A stretch of DNA of 64,000 nucleotides, from NCBI RefSeq assembly GCF_001952855.1, contig NZ_LPNO01000024.1, forward strand, positions 108,806-172,805, given 5' to 3'. The translations under genes and the position numbers were made by a program. The notes under the pieces are model-generated. The model worked only from the letters and a program-made list of their open reading frames with translations. It did no database searches and was not told where the DNA came from. Numbering within the stretch: the stretch's first letter is position 1; each line of letters starts with the position of its first letter. Source of the DNA: Pseudomonas sp. ATCC PTA-122608 (GTDB taxonomy: Bacteria; Pseudomonadota; Gammaproteobacteria; Pseudomonadales; Pseudomonadaceae). Below, in pieces: positions 51,016-59,332 of this stretch.

Positions 51016-51948
51016 TCACCGCAACCGAGTGGCTGCCGCCACAATCCCAGCCGCGTCGATGTTATGCAAGGCACGGGTCGGTTCACGGGCGCCGGCAGCG
51101 GCGTATTCGCCATCGCCGATGCCCAGGCGGATCAGCGGGATGCCCAGTCCGGCCTCGGCCAGCACTTCGGCCACCAGGCTGCCGAGGCCGCCATTGATGT
51201 TGTGCTCTTCGACGGTGATCACACCGCCCGTCACACTGAGGGCACTGAGCAATGCATCACGCTGCAACGGCCGGATCGACGACAGGTTGATCACTTGCGC
51301 CTCAATCCCCTGCTCCGCCAAAACGCGGGCAGCGTCCACCGCTTCATGCACCACCGATCCCAACGCGACGATACTGACGTGCGCCCCGTGGCGCAGTACA
51401 TCGACCTGCCCCGGCACAAAGCGATAATCATCGCCATGCACGTCCGGCAGGGCTTTGCCATCCAGGCGGATATACACCGGGCCGTGGTAACGCAGGGCAT
51501 AATCGACAATCTGGCGGCATTCAATAGCGTCGGCCGGAGCAAAAATCTGCACGTTGCCAAAACCGCGCATCACCGAAATGTCATCCAGGCTGTGGTGAGT
51601 GCTGGCCAGCGGGCCATAGCTGGTGCCGGCATTCAGGCCGAACATCTTGACGTTGGCCTGGTTGTAGCAAACGTCCACCTTGATCTGCTCATTCGCCCGG
51701 GAGATCAAAAACGGCGCGGCGTTGCACGTCGCTGCGATCTTGCCGCCCAGCGCCAGCCCGGCCGCGACACTGACCAGTGACTGCTCGGCAATGCCCACGT
51801 TGATCAAGCGCTCGGGAAAACGTTGCACAAACGGCCCGATCTTGGCCGTGGAGGTGGAATCGCTGACCACCGGCACCACGTCGAGCCCGGCGTCGACCGC
51901 CGCAATGAAGGCTTCCACCATGACGCTCGCCAAATGTTCACTCGCCAT
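51016..51948 (-). CDS. Transketolase, C-terminal subunit
   Basis: The pyrimidine-binding and C-terminal half of a split transketolase, 310 residues. It begins around VMVEAFIAAVDAGLDVVPVVSDSTSTAKIGPFVQRFPERLINVGIAEQ in parts: the conserved glutamate needed for thiamine diphosphate activation sits in NVGIAEQSLVSVAAGLA. The segment STHHSLDDISVMRGF is typical of transketolases. It overlaps the N-terminal subunit gene by 11 bases and the kinase follows, so the three are coupled. Confidence 0.92.
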   Translation of the reverse strand: MASEHLASVMVEAFIAAVDAGLDVVPVVSDSTSTAKIGPFVQRFPERLINVGIAEQSLVSVAAGLALGGKIAATCNAAPFLISRANEQIKVDVCYNQANVKMFGLNAGTSYGPLASTHHSLDDISVMRGFGNVQIFAPADAIECRQIVDYALRYHGPVYIRLDGKALPDVHGDDYRFVPGQVDVLRHGAHVSIVALGSVVHEAVDAARVLAEQGIEAQVINLSSIRPLQRDALLSALSVTGGVITVEEHNINGGLGSLVAEVLAEAGLGIPLIRLGIGDGEYAAAGAREPTRALHNIDAAGIVAAATRLR

Positions 51949-52774
51949 GACTTAACTCCTCCAGTGCTGCGTTGATTTCATCACCCTTGGGCACGCGGTG
52001 GTGCCATTCGGGGCGGGCTTCGATAAAGGACACGCCTTTGCCTTTGATGGTGTGGGCAATCAGCACTTGAGGGGCGCCTGTGTGGGTCTGCATGGTTTCC
52101 AGGGCTTCGATCAGTTGGCCGACGTCATTGCCGTCGCACTCGCTGACGCCGAAACCGAACGCCGCCCATTTCACGTCCAGCGGGTCCAGCGGCATGATTT
52201 CCGCGGTCAACCCCGCCAGTTGCAGCTTGTTCTTGTCGACGATCACAAACAGGTTATCCAGGCCGTATTTGGCGGCAGCCATGGCCGCCTCCCAGTTGGA
52301 GCCTTCCGCCAGCTCGCCGTCGCCGGTGAGCACATAAATGCGTTTTTTACTGCCGGACATTTTTGCTGCCAGCGCCAACCCCACCGCCACGGGCAAGCCA
52401 TGGCCCAAAGCACCTGTGTTGAGTTCGATACCGGGGGTTTTCTGCCGCACCGGGTGGCCCGGCAAGTGGGAGTTGAAGTGTTGGTAGGTGGCCAGCCATT
52501 CCTCTGGAATGTAGCCGGCTTGTGCCAGGCAGCAGTACAACCCGCCCACGCCATGGCCTTTGCTCTGGATGTAGATATCGCGCTCGGGGTCTTCGGTACG
52601 TTCCGGGCCCGTGTTGAGGATGCGAAAGTACAGGGTGGCGAGGATGTCGGTTTCCGAGAGGTCAGCACCGGTGTGGCCGCCCGCCGGTGAGTCGGCGTTC
52701 AGGCGGATAACGTGGCGCCGGATCAGGCGGGCCTGTTCTTTTATCTGGCGGGCGTCGTACTGGAAAGCATTCAT
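51938..52774 (-). CDS. Transketolase, N-terminal subunit
   Basis: The diphosphate-binding half of a split transketolase, 278 residues. The ThDP motif is GDGELAEGSNWEAAMAAAKYGLDNL ending in the IVDKN segment, and the GHTGADLSETDILATLYF and SKGHGVGGLYCCLA regions are conserved. AGGAG seven bases before the ATG fixes the start at 52774. Split transketolases are typical of dedicated catabolic loci, such as apulose-4-phosphate transketolase in D-apiose use, rather than of the housekeeping enzyme. Confidence 0.92.
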   Translation of the reverse strand: MNAFQYDARQIKEQARLIRRHVIRLNADSPAGGHTGADLSETDILATLYFRILNTGPERTEDPERDIYIQSKGHGVGGLYCCLAQAGYIPEEWLATYQHFNSHLPGHPVRQKTPGIELNTGALGHGLPVAVGLALAAKMSGSKKRIYVLTGDGELAEGSNWEAAMAAAKYGLDNLFVIVDKNKLQLAGLTAEIMPLDPLDVKWAAFGFGVSECDGNDVGQLIEALETMQTHTGAPQVLIAHTIKGKGVSFIEARPEWHHRVPKGDEINAALEELSHGE

Positions 52775-52829
52775 GCAGCGGCTCCTTTGAGGCTGACCAC
52801 GCGAGGTGAAAGTGTCCAAGGCTGCCTTA

Positions 52830-52843
52830 TGAATATTTATTCA
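52830..52843. promoter_or_regulatory. Palindromic operator, left copy
   Basis: TGAATATTTATTCA, 6-bp arms around two bases. On the minus strand it reads TGAATAAATATTCA and lies just after a TTGTCA -35-like hexamer (52853-52848), in the core promoter of the transketolase operon. A 13-of-14 match occurs at 53080-53093. Confidence 0.6.
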
Positions 52844-53039
52844 GCCATGACAATATATTTCTATTTAGACGCCGATCCGCCAGCAGGTCAAGGGAGCGAA
52901 CGGCTGAAAAATGAAATAAAAGTCGCAAATACCCCTCGGACAGACGGCGAAAAACCTTCGCGCACTCGTCTATCGCGCTGGTTTCAGGGCGGCAAAAACG
53001 CAGGTTAGGGAGGACTCAAGAAAATTAAAGCGCTTGACT

Positions 53040-53067
53040 TTGACACCGTGTCACTAGAATCTGAATT
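53040..53067 (+). promoter_or_regulatory. Sigma-70-like promoter for the importer operon, with overlapping palindrome
   Basis: TTGACA at 53040-53045 and TGAATT at 53062-53067 with 16 bases between. The palindrome TGACAC-C-GTGTCA (53041-53053) overlaps the -35 element. The -10 is weak and activation may be needed. The rest of the 52775-53136 gap holds the two operators and no gene. Confidence 0.45.
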
Positions 53068-53079
53068 AACAGTCAGGCA

Positions 53080-53093
53080 TGCATAAATATTCA
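53080..53093. promoter_or_regulatory. Palindromic operator, right copy
   Basis: TGCATAAATATTCA, 13 of 14 identical to the left copy read on the other strand. It lies just downstream of the predicted importer promoter, where a bound repressor would block transcription. The SorC-family regulator at 58321 is the obvious candidate to bind it. Confidence 0.6.
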
Positions 53094-53136
53094 CACCACC
53101 TGACGAACTCCAAAAAAAATAAGTCAGGAGAACAAC

Positions 53137-54144
53137 GTGGACGCCAAAGCCTCTGTCCATCACCCGGCCGACCTCAAGCCGACCCGCCGCCCACGCCTGG
53201 TGAAACTGCTTCCCAGCAATATCGGCGGCCCGCTGATCGGCCTCGTGCTGCTGGTGCTGGTTTTCTCCTTCAGTTCCGAATTCTTCTTTTCCCTGCGTAA
53301 CGGCCTGAACATTCTGGATCAGGTCACCGTGCTGGGCATTCTCGCCATCGGCATGACCGCCGTGATTGTGATCGGTGGGATCGACCTGTCAGTAGGCTCG
53401 GTGCTTGCCTTCTCCATGATGATGCTCGGCTGGTTATATCAGGACCAGGCCGTGCCGCTGGGCCTGGCGATTCCGATCTCGATCGGCACCGGCATGCTCG
53501 CAGGCCTGGTGTCGGGCGGGCTGATTACCTACGCCAAGCTGCCGCCGTTTATTGCCACGCTGACCATGATGTCGGTAGCTCGCGGCCTGGCGAACATCCT
53601 GACGGAAGGCCGGCAGATTGTCGGCTTCCCCGACTGGTTCACCAGCCTGGCCACCGTACGCCACTTCGGCTTTCTGTCGGCCACTGTCGGGTTGTTTTTG
53701 GTGATGCTGGTGGTGGCGTGGGTGTTCCTGCGCTTTCGCGCCGGCGGTCGCAACCTTTATGCGATTGGCGGCAGCCCGGAAGTGGCACGGCTGTCAGGCA
53801 TCAAGGTGCGCGCGATTACCCTGTGGGTGTACGCCATCAGCGGTGCTCTCGCCGGCATCGCCGCCGTGACCCTGGCTGCCCGCCTCGACTCCTCGCAACC
53901 GAGTGCCGGCCTGAGCCTGGAGCTGGACGCCATCGCTGCGGTGGTGATCGGCGGTGCCAGCCTGAGCGGCGGCGTGGGCAGTATCGGCGGCACCCTGGTG
54001 GGTGTGCTGATCATTGGCGTGTTGCGCAATGGCCTGAACCTGCTGGGCGTCTCGCCCTTTATTCAACAAGTGGTGATCGGCGTGGTCATCGCCCTCGCCG
54101 TGACCATCGATACCCTGCGACGCCGCTCCAGCACTGCCCGTTAA
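53137..54144 (+). CDS. Sugar ABC transporter permease (RbsC-like)
   Basis: Inner-membrane permease of 335 residues in the ribose/xylose/autoinducer-2 permease family, about eight hydrophobic segments. Conserved stretches include VLGILAIGMTAVIVIGGIDLSVGSVLAF and GRNLYAIGGSPEVARLSGI. Translation starts at a GTG with AGGAG six bases upstream; no suitable ATG lies nearby. It is the first gene of the rightward operon. Unusually the permease precedes the binding protein and the ATPase. Confidence 0.94.
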   Translation: MDAKASVHHPADLKPTRRPRLVKLLPSNIGGPLIGLVLLVLVFSFSSEFFFSLRNGLNILDQVTVLGILAIGMTAVIVIGGIDLSVGSVLAFSMMMLGWLYQDQAVPLGLAIPISIGTGMLAGLVSGGLITYAKLPPFIATLTMMSVARGLANILTEGRQIVGFPDWFTSLATVRHFGFLSATVGLFLVMLVVAWVFLRFRAGGRNLYAIGGSPEVARLSGIKVRAITLWVYAISGALAGIAAVTLAARLDSSQPSAGLSLELDAIAAVVIGGASLSGGVGSIGGTLVGVLIIGVLRNGLNLLGVSPFIQQVVIGVVIALAVTIDTLRRRSSTAR

Positions 54145-54194
54145 ACCTGTTCGACAGTTGACACCCTCCAACAATAAAACCAGGAGTCACCGAC

Positions 54195-55127
54195 ATGTTC
54201 AGCACCAAGAAACTGCTACTGGCTACCGCCCTCGCCGCCGCCACTTTAGCCACTGCCGGCACCACCTGGGCCAAGGACCTGACCATCGGCCTTGCCGTGG
54301 CCAACCTGCAGGCCGACTTCTTTAACCAGATCAAGCAATCGGTGGAAGCCGAAGGCAAGGCCAAGGGGATCAAGGTGATCACCGTGGATGCCCAGGGCAA
54401 CTCCTCGACCCAGGTCAGCCAGATTGAAGACCTGATCACCCGCCAGATCGACGTGCTGATCTACATCCCGGCCGGCGCCACTGCCGCCGGTGTGCCGGTA
54501 AAAGCCGCCAAAGCTGCCGGCATTCCAGTGATCGCCGTAGACCGCAACGCCCCTGACGCCCCCGGCGATACCTTTATCGCCAGCGACAGCGTGGCTGGTG
54601 CCAAGGCCCTGGCCGAATACGTAGGCAAGGTCACCGACGGCAAGGGCCGCATCGCGGTGCTGCAAGGCCAATTGGGCACCACCCCGGAAAACGACCGGGC
54701 CAAAGGTTTTCAGGAAGGCCTTAAAGCCTTCCCCGGCCTGAAGATCGTTGCCGAACAACCGGCTGAATGGGCCCAGGATAAAGGCTTCGCCGTGGCCCAG
54801 GACCTGCTCCAGCGTGACCCGAACATTACCGTGTTCTTCGGGCGTGCCGATGCCATGGCGCTGGGTGCAGCCCAAGCGGTCAAGGTCGGTAACCTGGATC
54901 ACAAGGTGGTCGTGGTGGGCTTCGACGGTGACGTCGCCGGTCTCAAGGCGGTGGAAAGCGGCGTGCTGAATGCAACCATGACCCAGCAGACCCAGAAGAT
55001 GGGCCGCCTGGCCGTGGCATCGGCAATTGACTTGAAGGCCGGCAAAGACGTACCCAAGGAGCAACTGCTGCCTACCGTGCTGACCACCAAGGACAACGTC
55101 GCGCCTTTCCTGCAACAGCACCCGTAA
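54195..55127 (+). CDS. Sugar ABC transporter periplasmic binding protein (RbsB-like)
   Basis: Periplasmic receptor of 310 residues, SBP class for pentoses and polyols. The signal peptide ends near TTWA (about residue 26), and the mature part starts KDLTIGLAVANLQADFFNQI. Family segments DVLIYIPAGATAAGVPVKAAKAAGIPVIAVDRN and GFDGDVAGLKAVESG are clear. AGGAG precedes the ATG. Ligand unknown; a carbohydrate or polyol feeding the kinase and transketolase is expected. Confidence 0.93.
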   Translation: MFSTKKLLLATALAAATLATAGTTWAKDLTIGLAVANLQADFFNQIKQSVEAEGKAKGIKVITVDAQGNSSTQVSQIEDLITRQIDVLIYIPAGATAAGVPVKAAKAAGIPVIAVDRNAPDAPGDTFIASDSVAGAKALAEYVGKVTDGKGRIAVLQGQLGTTPENDRAKGFQEGLKAFPGLKIVAEQPAEWAQDKGFAVAQDLLQRDPNITVFFGRADAMALGAAQAVKVGNLDHKVVVVGFDGDVAGLKAVESGVLNATMTQQTQKMGRLAVASAIDLKAGKDVPKEQLLPTVLTTKDNVAPFLQQHP

Positions 55128-55142
55128 GCCCCGGAGGTCTTC

Positions 55143-56657
55143 ATGCAAGCAGCTCTGGATAGTCGCCAGGCACAACCGGAAGCGGTGCTGTGCCTGCGCA
55201 ATATCGGCAAGGCTTATGGCCCGGTGCAGGTGCTGTCGCAGATCAACGTCGACATTCGCCCCGGCGAAGTGTTGGCGTTGCTCGGGGAGAACGGCGCGGG
55301 CAAGTCGACGCTGTCGTCGATCATTGCCGGCCTGGTGCAACCCGAGGCCGGAGGCAGCATGACCTGGCTCGGCGAACCTTACGCGCCGGCCTCTCCGGGT
55401 GCTGCATTGGGCGCAGGTATTGGCCTGATCCACCAGGAAATCCGCCTGCTGCCGCAACTGTCGATTGCCGAAAACATCTTCGTCGGACGCCTGCCCATGC
55501 GTCACGGGCGGGTCGACCGCGAGTACATCGAGGCCCAGGCGCAGAAGCAACTTGAGCGCCTGGGGTTGAAGGTCCCGGCGTCGCACAAGGTTGAAGGTTT
55601 GAGCGTCGCGGCCCAGCAACTGGTCGAAATTGCCAAGGCGCTGACCCTGAATGCACAACTGCTGATCCTCGACGAACCCACCGCGGCATTGGGTGGCGAG
55701 GAAACCGAGTTGCTGTTCCAGCAGGTCGAGCGGCTCAAGGCCGAAGGCGTGTCGTTCATCTACATCAGCCATCGCCTGGAAGAAATCGCACGCATCGCCG
55801 ACCGGATCCTGGTGCTGCGCGACGGTCGCCAGATCGCCCTGCACGCCAGCGCCCAGGTGCCGGTGCGCGAGTTGGTGGAGCAAATGGTCGGGCGCAGCCT
55901 GGAGCGGATTTTTCCCGCCTTGCAGCCGCCACAAACGCGGGTGATGTTGCAGATCAAAGACCTCACTTGCCGTGAATTCGCCTTGCACGGAATCGACTTC
56001 AGCGTGCGCGCCGGTGAGGTGTTCGGCATCGCTGGCGTGGTGGGCGCAGGCCGTACCGAGCTGGTGCGCACCATCGCCGGTGCGGCGCAGGACATCAAGG
56101 GCCATATGCTGCTGGACGGTGAAATCCGCCGCCTGCGCTCCCCTTCCGAAGCGATCCAGGCCGGCGTGGTGCTGGTGCCCGAAGACCGCAAGCAACAAGG
56201 CGTGGTGGTCGAGCATCGCATCGAAGACAACATGATGTATGGCAATACCGACCTGCTGGACAAGCGTGGCTGGGTACTGCCCGGCCGCCTGCGGGAGTTT
56301 GCCCAGGCAGCCGCGACACGCCTGGGTGTGAAAGGTGCGCCGCAGCAACGCATCTCCAGCTTGTCCGGCGGCAATCAACAAAAAGTGATCATTGCCAAAT
56401 GGCTCGCCCGTAACCCGAAAGTATTCATTCTGGATGAGCCGACCCGAGGCATCGACGTCGGCGCCCGCGCGGCGATTTATGAAGTGATCGCAGACCTGGC
56501 GGCCAATGGCATGGCGGTGATTGTGGTCAGCTCCGACCTGGATGAAGTGCTCGGCCTGTCGCACCGGGTGATGGTGATGAGCCGAGGGCGGCAGATGGGG
56601 ATTCTGGAGCGCGGCGCGGCAACCCCGGTTTCAGTCATGGAAATGGCTACGGCTTAA
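55143..56657 (+). CDS. Sugar ABC transporter ATP-binding protein (RbsA-like)
   Basis: Double-domain ATPase of 504 residues. The first domain has Walker A GENGAGKST, a signature-region VAAQQLVEIAKAL and LLILDEPTAALGG. The second has the usual degenerate P-loop (GVVGAGRTELV) followed by LSGGNQQKVIIAKWLA and VFILDEPTRGID. GGAGG lies five bases before the ATG. It completes a full RbsCBA-type importer. Confidence 0.94.
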   Translation: MQAALDSRQAQPEAVLCLRNIGKAYGPVQVLSQINVDIRPGEVLALLGENGAGKSTLSSIIAGLVQPEAGGSMTWLGEPYAPASPGAALGAGIGLIHQEIRLLPQLSIAENIFVGRLPMRHGRVDREYIEAQAQKQLERLGLKVPASHKVEGLSVAAQQLVEIAKALTLNAQLLILDEPTAALGGEETELLFQQVERLKAEGVSFIYISHRLEEIARIADRILVLRDGRQIALHASAQVPVRELVEQMVGRSLERIFPALQPPQTRVMLQIKDLTCREFALHGIDFSVRAGEVFGIAGVVGAGRTELVRTIAGAAQDIKGHMLLDGEIRRLRSPSEAIQAGVVLVPEDRKQQGVVVEHRIEDNMMYGNTDLLDKRGWVLPGRLREFAQAAATRLGVKGAPQQRISSLSGGNQQKVIIAKWLARNPKVFILDEPTRGIDVGARAAIYEVIADLAANGMAVIVVSSDLDEVLGLSHRVMVMSRGRQMGILERGAATPVSVMEMATA

Positions 56658-56679
56658 ACAATTCGACGTGGAGCAACCC

Positions 56680-57444
56680 ATGCAACTTTTCAGTCTTAAA
56701 GATCAGGTCGCCTTCGTCACCGGCGCCGGCAGCGGCATCGGCCAGGCCATCGCCGTGGGCCTGGCCGAAGCCGGGGCCGATGTGGCCTGCTTCGACCTGC
56801 CCGGCAGCCCCGGTATCCGCAGCACCGTAGAACGCATCGAAGCCCTTGGCCGTCGCGGCCTGGCCCTGGCCGGTACCGTTACCGACCGCAATGCCCTCGA
56901 CGCCGCCATCGCCCGCACTGAAAAAGTCCTGGGCGACCTCAGCGTGGCCGTCAACTGCGCCGGTATCGCCAATGCCCAGGCCGCCGAAGACCTCGAACTG
57001 CAACGCTGGCAAGCCACCCTCGACATCAACCTCACCGGGATTTTCCTGAGCTGCCAGGCCCAGGCGGCCGTGATGCTGCCCCGAGGCAAAGGGGCCATCG
57101 TCAACATCGCCTCGATGTCCGGCAGCATCGTCAACCGTGGCCTGCTGCAAGCTCATTACAACACCTCCAAGGCCGGGGTGATTCACCTGAGCAAAAGCCT
57201 GGCGATGGAATGGGCCGACAAAGGCCTGCGGGTCAATTGCATCAGCCCTGGCTACACCGCCACACCGATGAACTCGCGCCCGGAAGTGGCCGACCAGGTG
57301 AAGATTTTCGAACAAACCACGCCCATGGGGCGCATGGCAAGCGTTGAAGAAATGGTCGGCCCGGCGATTTTCCTGGTCAGCCAGGCGTCGTCTTTCTGCA
57401 CCGGCGTCGACCTGTTGGTCGATGGCGGTTTTGTGTGCTGGTAA
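56680..57444 (+). CDS. SDR-family dehydrogenase 1
   Basis: NAD(P)-dependent oxidoreductase of 254 residues. The cofactor loop is TGAGSGIGQAI, NCAGIAN follows, and the catalytic residues are Ser in IASMSGSIVN and Tyr/Lys in AHYNTSKAG. ATG 56680 has GGAG six bases upstream. Between the importer and a second SDR it most likely oxidises a polyol to a ketose, or reduces a sugar. Which hydroxyl and which cofactor cannot be read from the sequence. Confidence 0.9.
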   Translation: MQLFSLKDQVAFVTGAGSGIGQAIAVGLAEAGADVACFDLPGSPGIRSTVERIEALGRRGLALAGTVTDRNALDAAIARTEKVLGDLSVAVNCAGIANAQAAEDLELQRWQATLDINLTGIFLSCQAQAAVMLPRGKGAIVNIASMSGSIVNRGLLQAHYNTSKAGVIHLSKSLAMEWADKGLRVNCISPGYTATPMNSRPEVADQVKIFEQTTPMGRMASVEEMVGPAIFLVSQASSFCTGVDLLVDGGFVCW

Positions 57445-57462
57445 CTCACTGGAGCCCTCCAA

Positions 57463-58263
57463 ATGTCTCAACGATTCAGCGGTAAAACCGTAGTGATCAC
57501 TGGCGCCTGCCGTGGCATCGGTGCCGGCATTGCCGAACGCTTCGCCCAGGAAGGCGCCAACCTGGTGATGGCCTCCAATGACCTGGAGCGCGTGACCTTC
57601 ACCGCCGAGCATCTGGCCAAGGAATACGCGGTCAACGCCCTGGCTCTGGCCATTGACGTGACCAGTGAAAGCGATATCGAGAAGCTCTACAGTGAGGCGC
57701 ACGCGCGCTTTGGCAGCATCGACGTATCGGTGCAAAACGCTGGCATCATCACCATTGACCACTTCGACAAAATGCCCCGCGCCGACTTCGACAAGGTGCT
57801 GCAAGTCAACACCACCGGCGTGTGGCTCGGCTGCCGGGAAGCCGCCAAATATATGGTCAAACAAGGCAGCGGGCGCCTGATCAACACCTCTTCCGGGCAG
57901 GGTCGCCAGGGTTTCATCTATACCCCGCACTACGCCGCCAGCAAAATGGGCGTGATCGGCATTACCCAAAGCCTGGCGCTGGAACTGGCGCGGCACAACA
58001 TCACGGTCAACGCGTTCTGCCCCGGCATCATCGAAAGCGAAATGTGGGACTACAACGACCGGGTGTGGGGCGAAATCCTCAGCACCGACGAAAAACGCTA
58101 CGGCAAGGGCGAGCTGATGGCCGAATGGGTCAAGAACATCCCCCTGCGCCGCGCCGGCAAGCCCTCGGACGTGGCGGGGCTGGTGGCGTTCCTGGCCTCG
58201 GACGACGCGGCTTACCTCACCGGGCAGGCGATCAATATCGACGGCGGCCTGATCATGTCGTAA
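57463..58263 (+). CDS. SDR-family dehydrogenase 2 (sorbitol/xylitol dehydrogenase-like)
   Basis: Second SDR, 266 residues, with cofactor loop TGACRGIGAGI, NAGIITID, catalytic Ser in NTSSGQGRQG and Tyr/Lys in PHYAASKMG. The acidic residues SND after the second strand suggest NAD rather than NADP. The C-terminal region with MWDYNDRVWGEIL resembles polyol dehydrogenases of the sorbitol type. GGAG lies upstream of the ATG. With SDR 1 it suggests a two-step redox conversion, such as an epimerisation via a polyol or ketose. Confidence 0.9.
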   Translation: MSQRFSGKTVVITGACRGIGAGIAERFAQEGANLVMASNDLERVTFTAEHLAKEYAVNALALAIDVTSESDIEKLYSEAHARFGSIDVSVQNAGIITIDHFDKMPRADFDKVLQVNTTGVWLGCREAAKYMVKQGSGRLINTSSGQGRQGFIYTPHYAASKMGVIGITQSLALELARHNITVNAFCPGIIESEMWDYNDRVWGEILSTDEKRYGKGELMAEWVKNIPLRRAGKPSDVAGLVAFLASDDAAYLTGQAINIDGGLIMS

Positions 58264-58320
58264 CGAGCGGCGCCGGTTTGGTATCCTCACCGGCTATTGA
58301 TGTCATTGACTGAGACCGTC

Positions 58321-59280
58321 ATGAGCCAGATCGAAGAACAACGGCTGATCACCAAGATCGCCAGCCTCTATTACGAAGAAGGTCTCAAGCAGTCCGAGAT
58401 TTCCGAACAGCTGGATTTGTCCCAATCCTTTATCAGCCGCGCCCTGCGCCGGGCGCTGCAGGAAGGCGTGGTGAAGATCACCGTCATGCGCCTGCAGGGC
58501 CTGCACCTGGAGCTGGAAACCCAGTTGCAGCGCCGCTATGGCGTGCGCCGGGTGATCGTGGTCGAGGCCACCGAGCCGGGCGTTGATGAGAGCATCAAGC
58601 AAGCCATTGGCTCGGCCGCCGCGCACTATCTGGAGACCAGCCTCTCGCCCCAGGACCACATCGGCATCTCGTCGTGGAGCAGCACCATTCGCGCCATGGT
58701 CGGGCACCTGCACGCCCAGCCCGGCAAACAGGGCGCCCAGGAAGTCGTGCAACTGCTCGGCGGTGTCGGCAACAAGGGTGCGTTTGAAGCCACCCTACTG
58801 ACCCAACGCCTGGCCACCCTGCTCAACTGCCCGGCATTCCTGCTGCCGTCCCAAAGCATCGAGCAATCGGTGGAGAGCAAGCAGCGCATCATCGAGATGG
58901 AAGAGGTCAAGGAAGTGCTGAACCGCTTTGACAGCATCACGTTGGCGATTGTCGGGATTGGCGACCTGGAGCCCTCGCAACTGCTGCGCAACAGCGGCAA
59001 CTACTACACCGAAGACATGCTGCGCCTGCTGGCCGAGCGCGGCGCGGTGGGCGATATTTGCCTGCGCTACTTCGACGCCGAAGGGCGCCCGGTGCTCGAA
59101 GAGGACGAGGAATTCGTGGTGTCCGTGGCCTTGCCGAAACTGCGTTCGATCCAGCGGGTGCTGGGCCTGGCGGGGGGGCCAAGCAAGGTCCAGGCGATTC
59201 GCGGCGCGCTCAAGGGCGGTTATCTGGATGTTTTGATCACGGATCTGGACACTGCCCAGGCGTTAAATACACCTGGGTAA
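58321..59280 (+). CDS. SorC/DeoR-type sugar-binding transcriptional regulator
   Basis: Regulator of 319 residues. The N-terminal helix-turn-helix is seen in KIASLYYEEGLKQSEISEQLDLSQSFISRALRRA, and the large sugar-phosphate-binding domain follows (HIGISSWSSTIRAMV, VGIGDLEPSQLL), as in SorC and EryD. I chose the ATG at 58321 (MSQIEEQRL). It closes the rightward operon and probably senses a phosphorylated intermediate, controlling both divergent operons through the palindromes at 52830 and 53080. Confidence 0.9.
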   Translation: MSQIEEQRLITKIASLYYEEGLKQSEISEQLDLSQSFISRALRRALQEGVVKITVMRLQGLHLELETQLQRRYGVRRVIVVEATEPGVDESIKQAIGSAAAHYLETSLSPQDHIGISSWSSTIRAMVGHLHAQPGKQGAQEVVQLLGGVGNKGAFEATLLTQRLATLLNCPAFLLPSQSIEQSVESKQRIIEMEEVKEVLNRFDSITLAIVGIGDLEPSQLLRNSGNYYTEDMLRLLAERGAVGDICLRYFDAEGRPVLEEDEEFVVSVALPKLRSIQRVLGLAGGPSKVQAIRGALKGGYLDVLITDLDTAQALNTPG

Positions 59281-59308
59281 TCTGATAACCAGCGGGGCCT
59301 TCACATTT

Positions 59309-59332
59309 TTCGCGAGCAAGCTCGCTCCTACA
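59309..59332. repeat. Single REP unit between convergent genes
   Basis: TTCGCGAGCAAGCTCGCTCC ending TACA, one REP unit without an inverted partner, between the regulator gene and the convergent sotB-like gene. Confidence 0.8.

Noticed and set aside
54246..56564. A 772-codon open frame antisense to the sugar importer genes
   Set aside because: It lies opposite three clearly identified genes, has His/Gln/Gly-rich low-information sequence typical of antisense GC-rich frames, and has no ribosome site or family resemblance.
56647..58290. A 547-codon frame antisense to both SDR genes
   Set aside because: Spans two separate genes including their spacer; shadow of synonymous GC preference.
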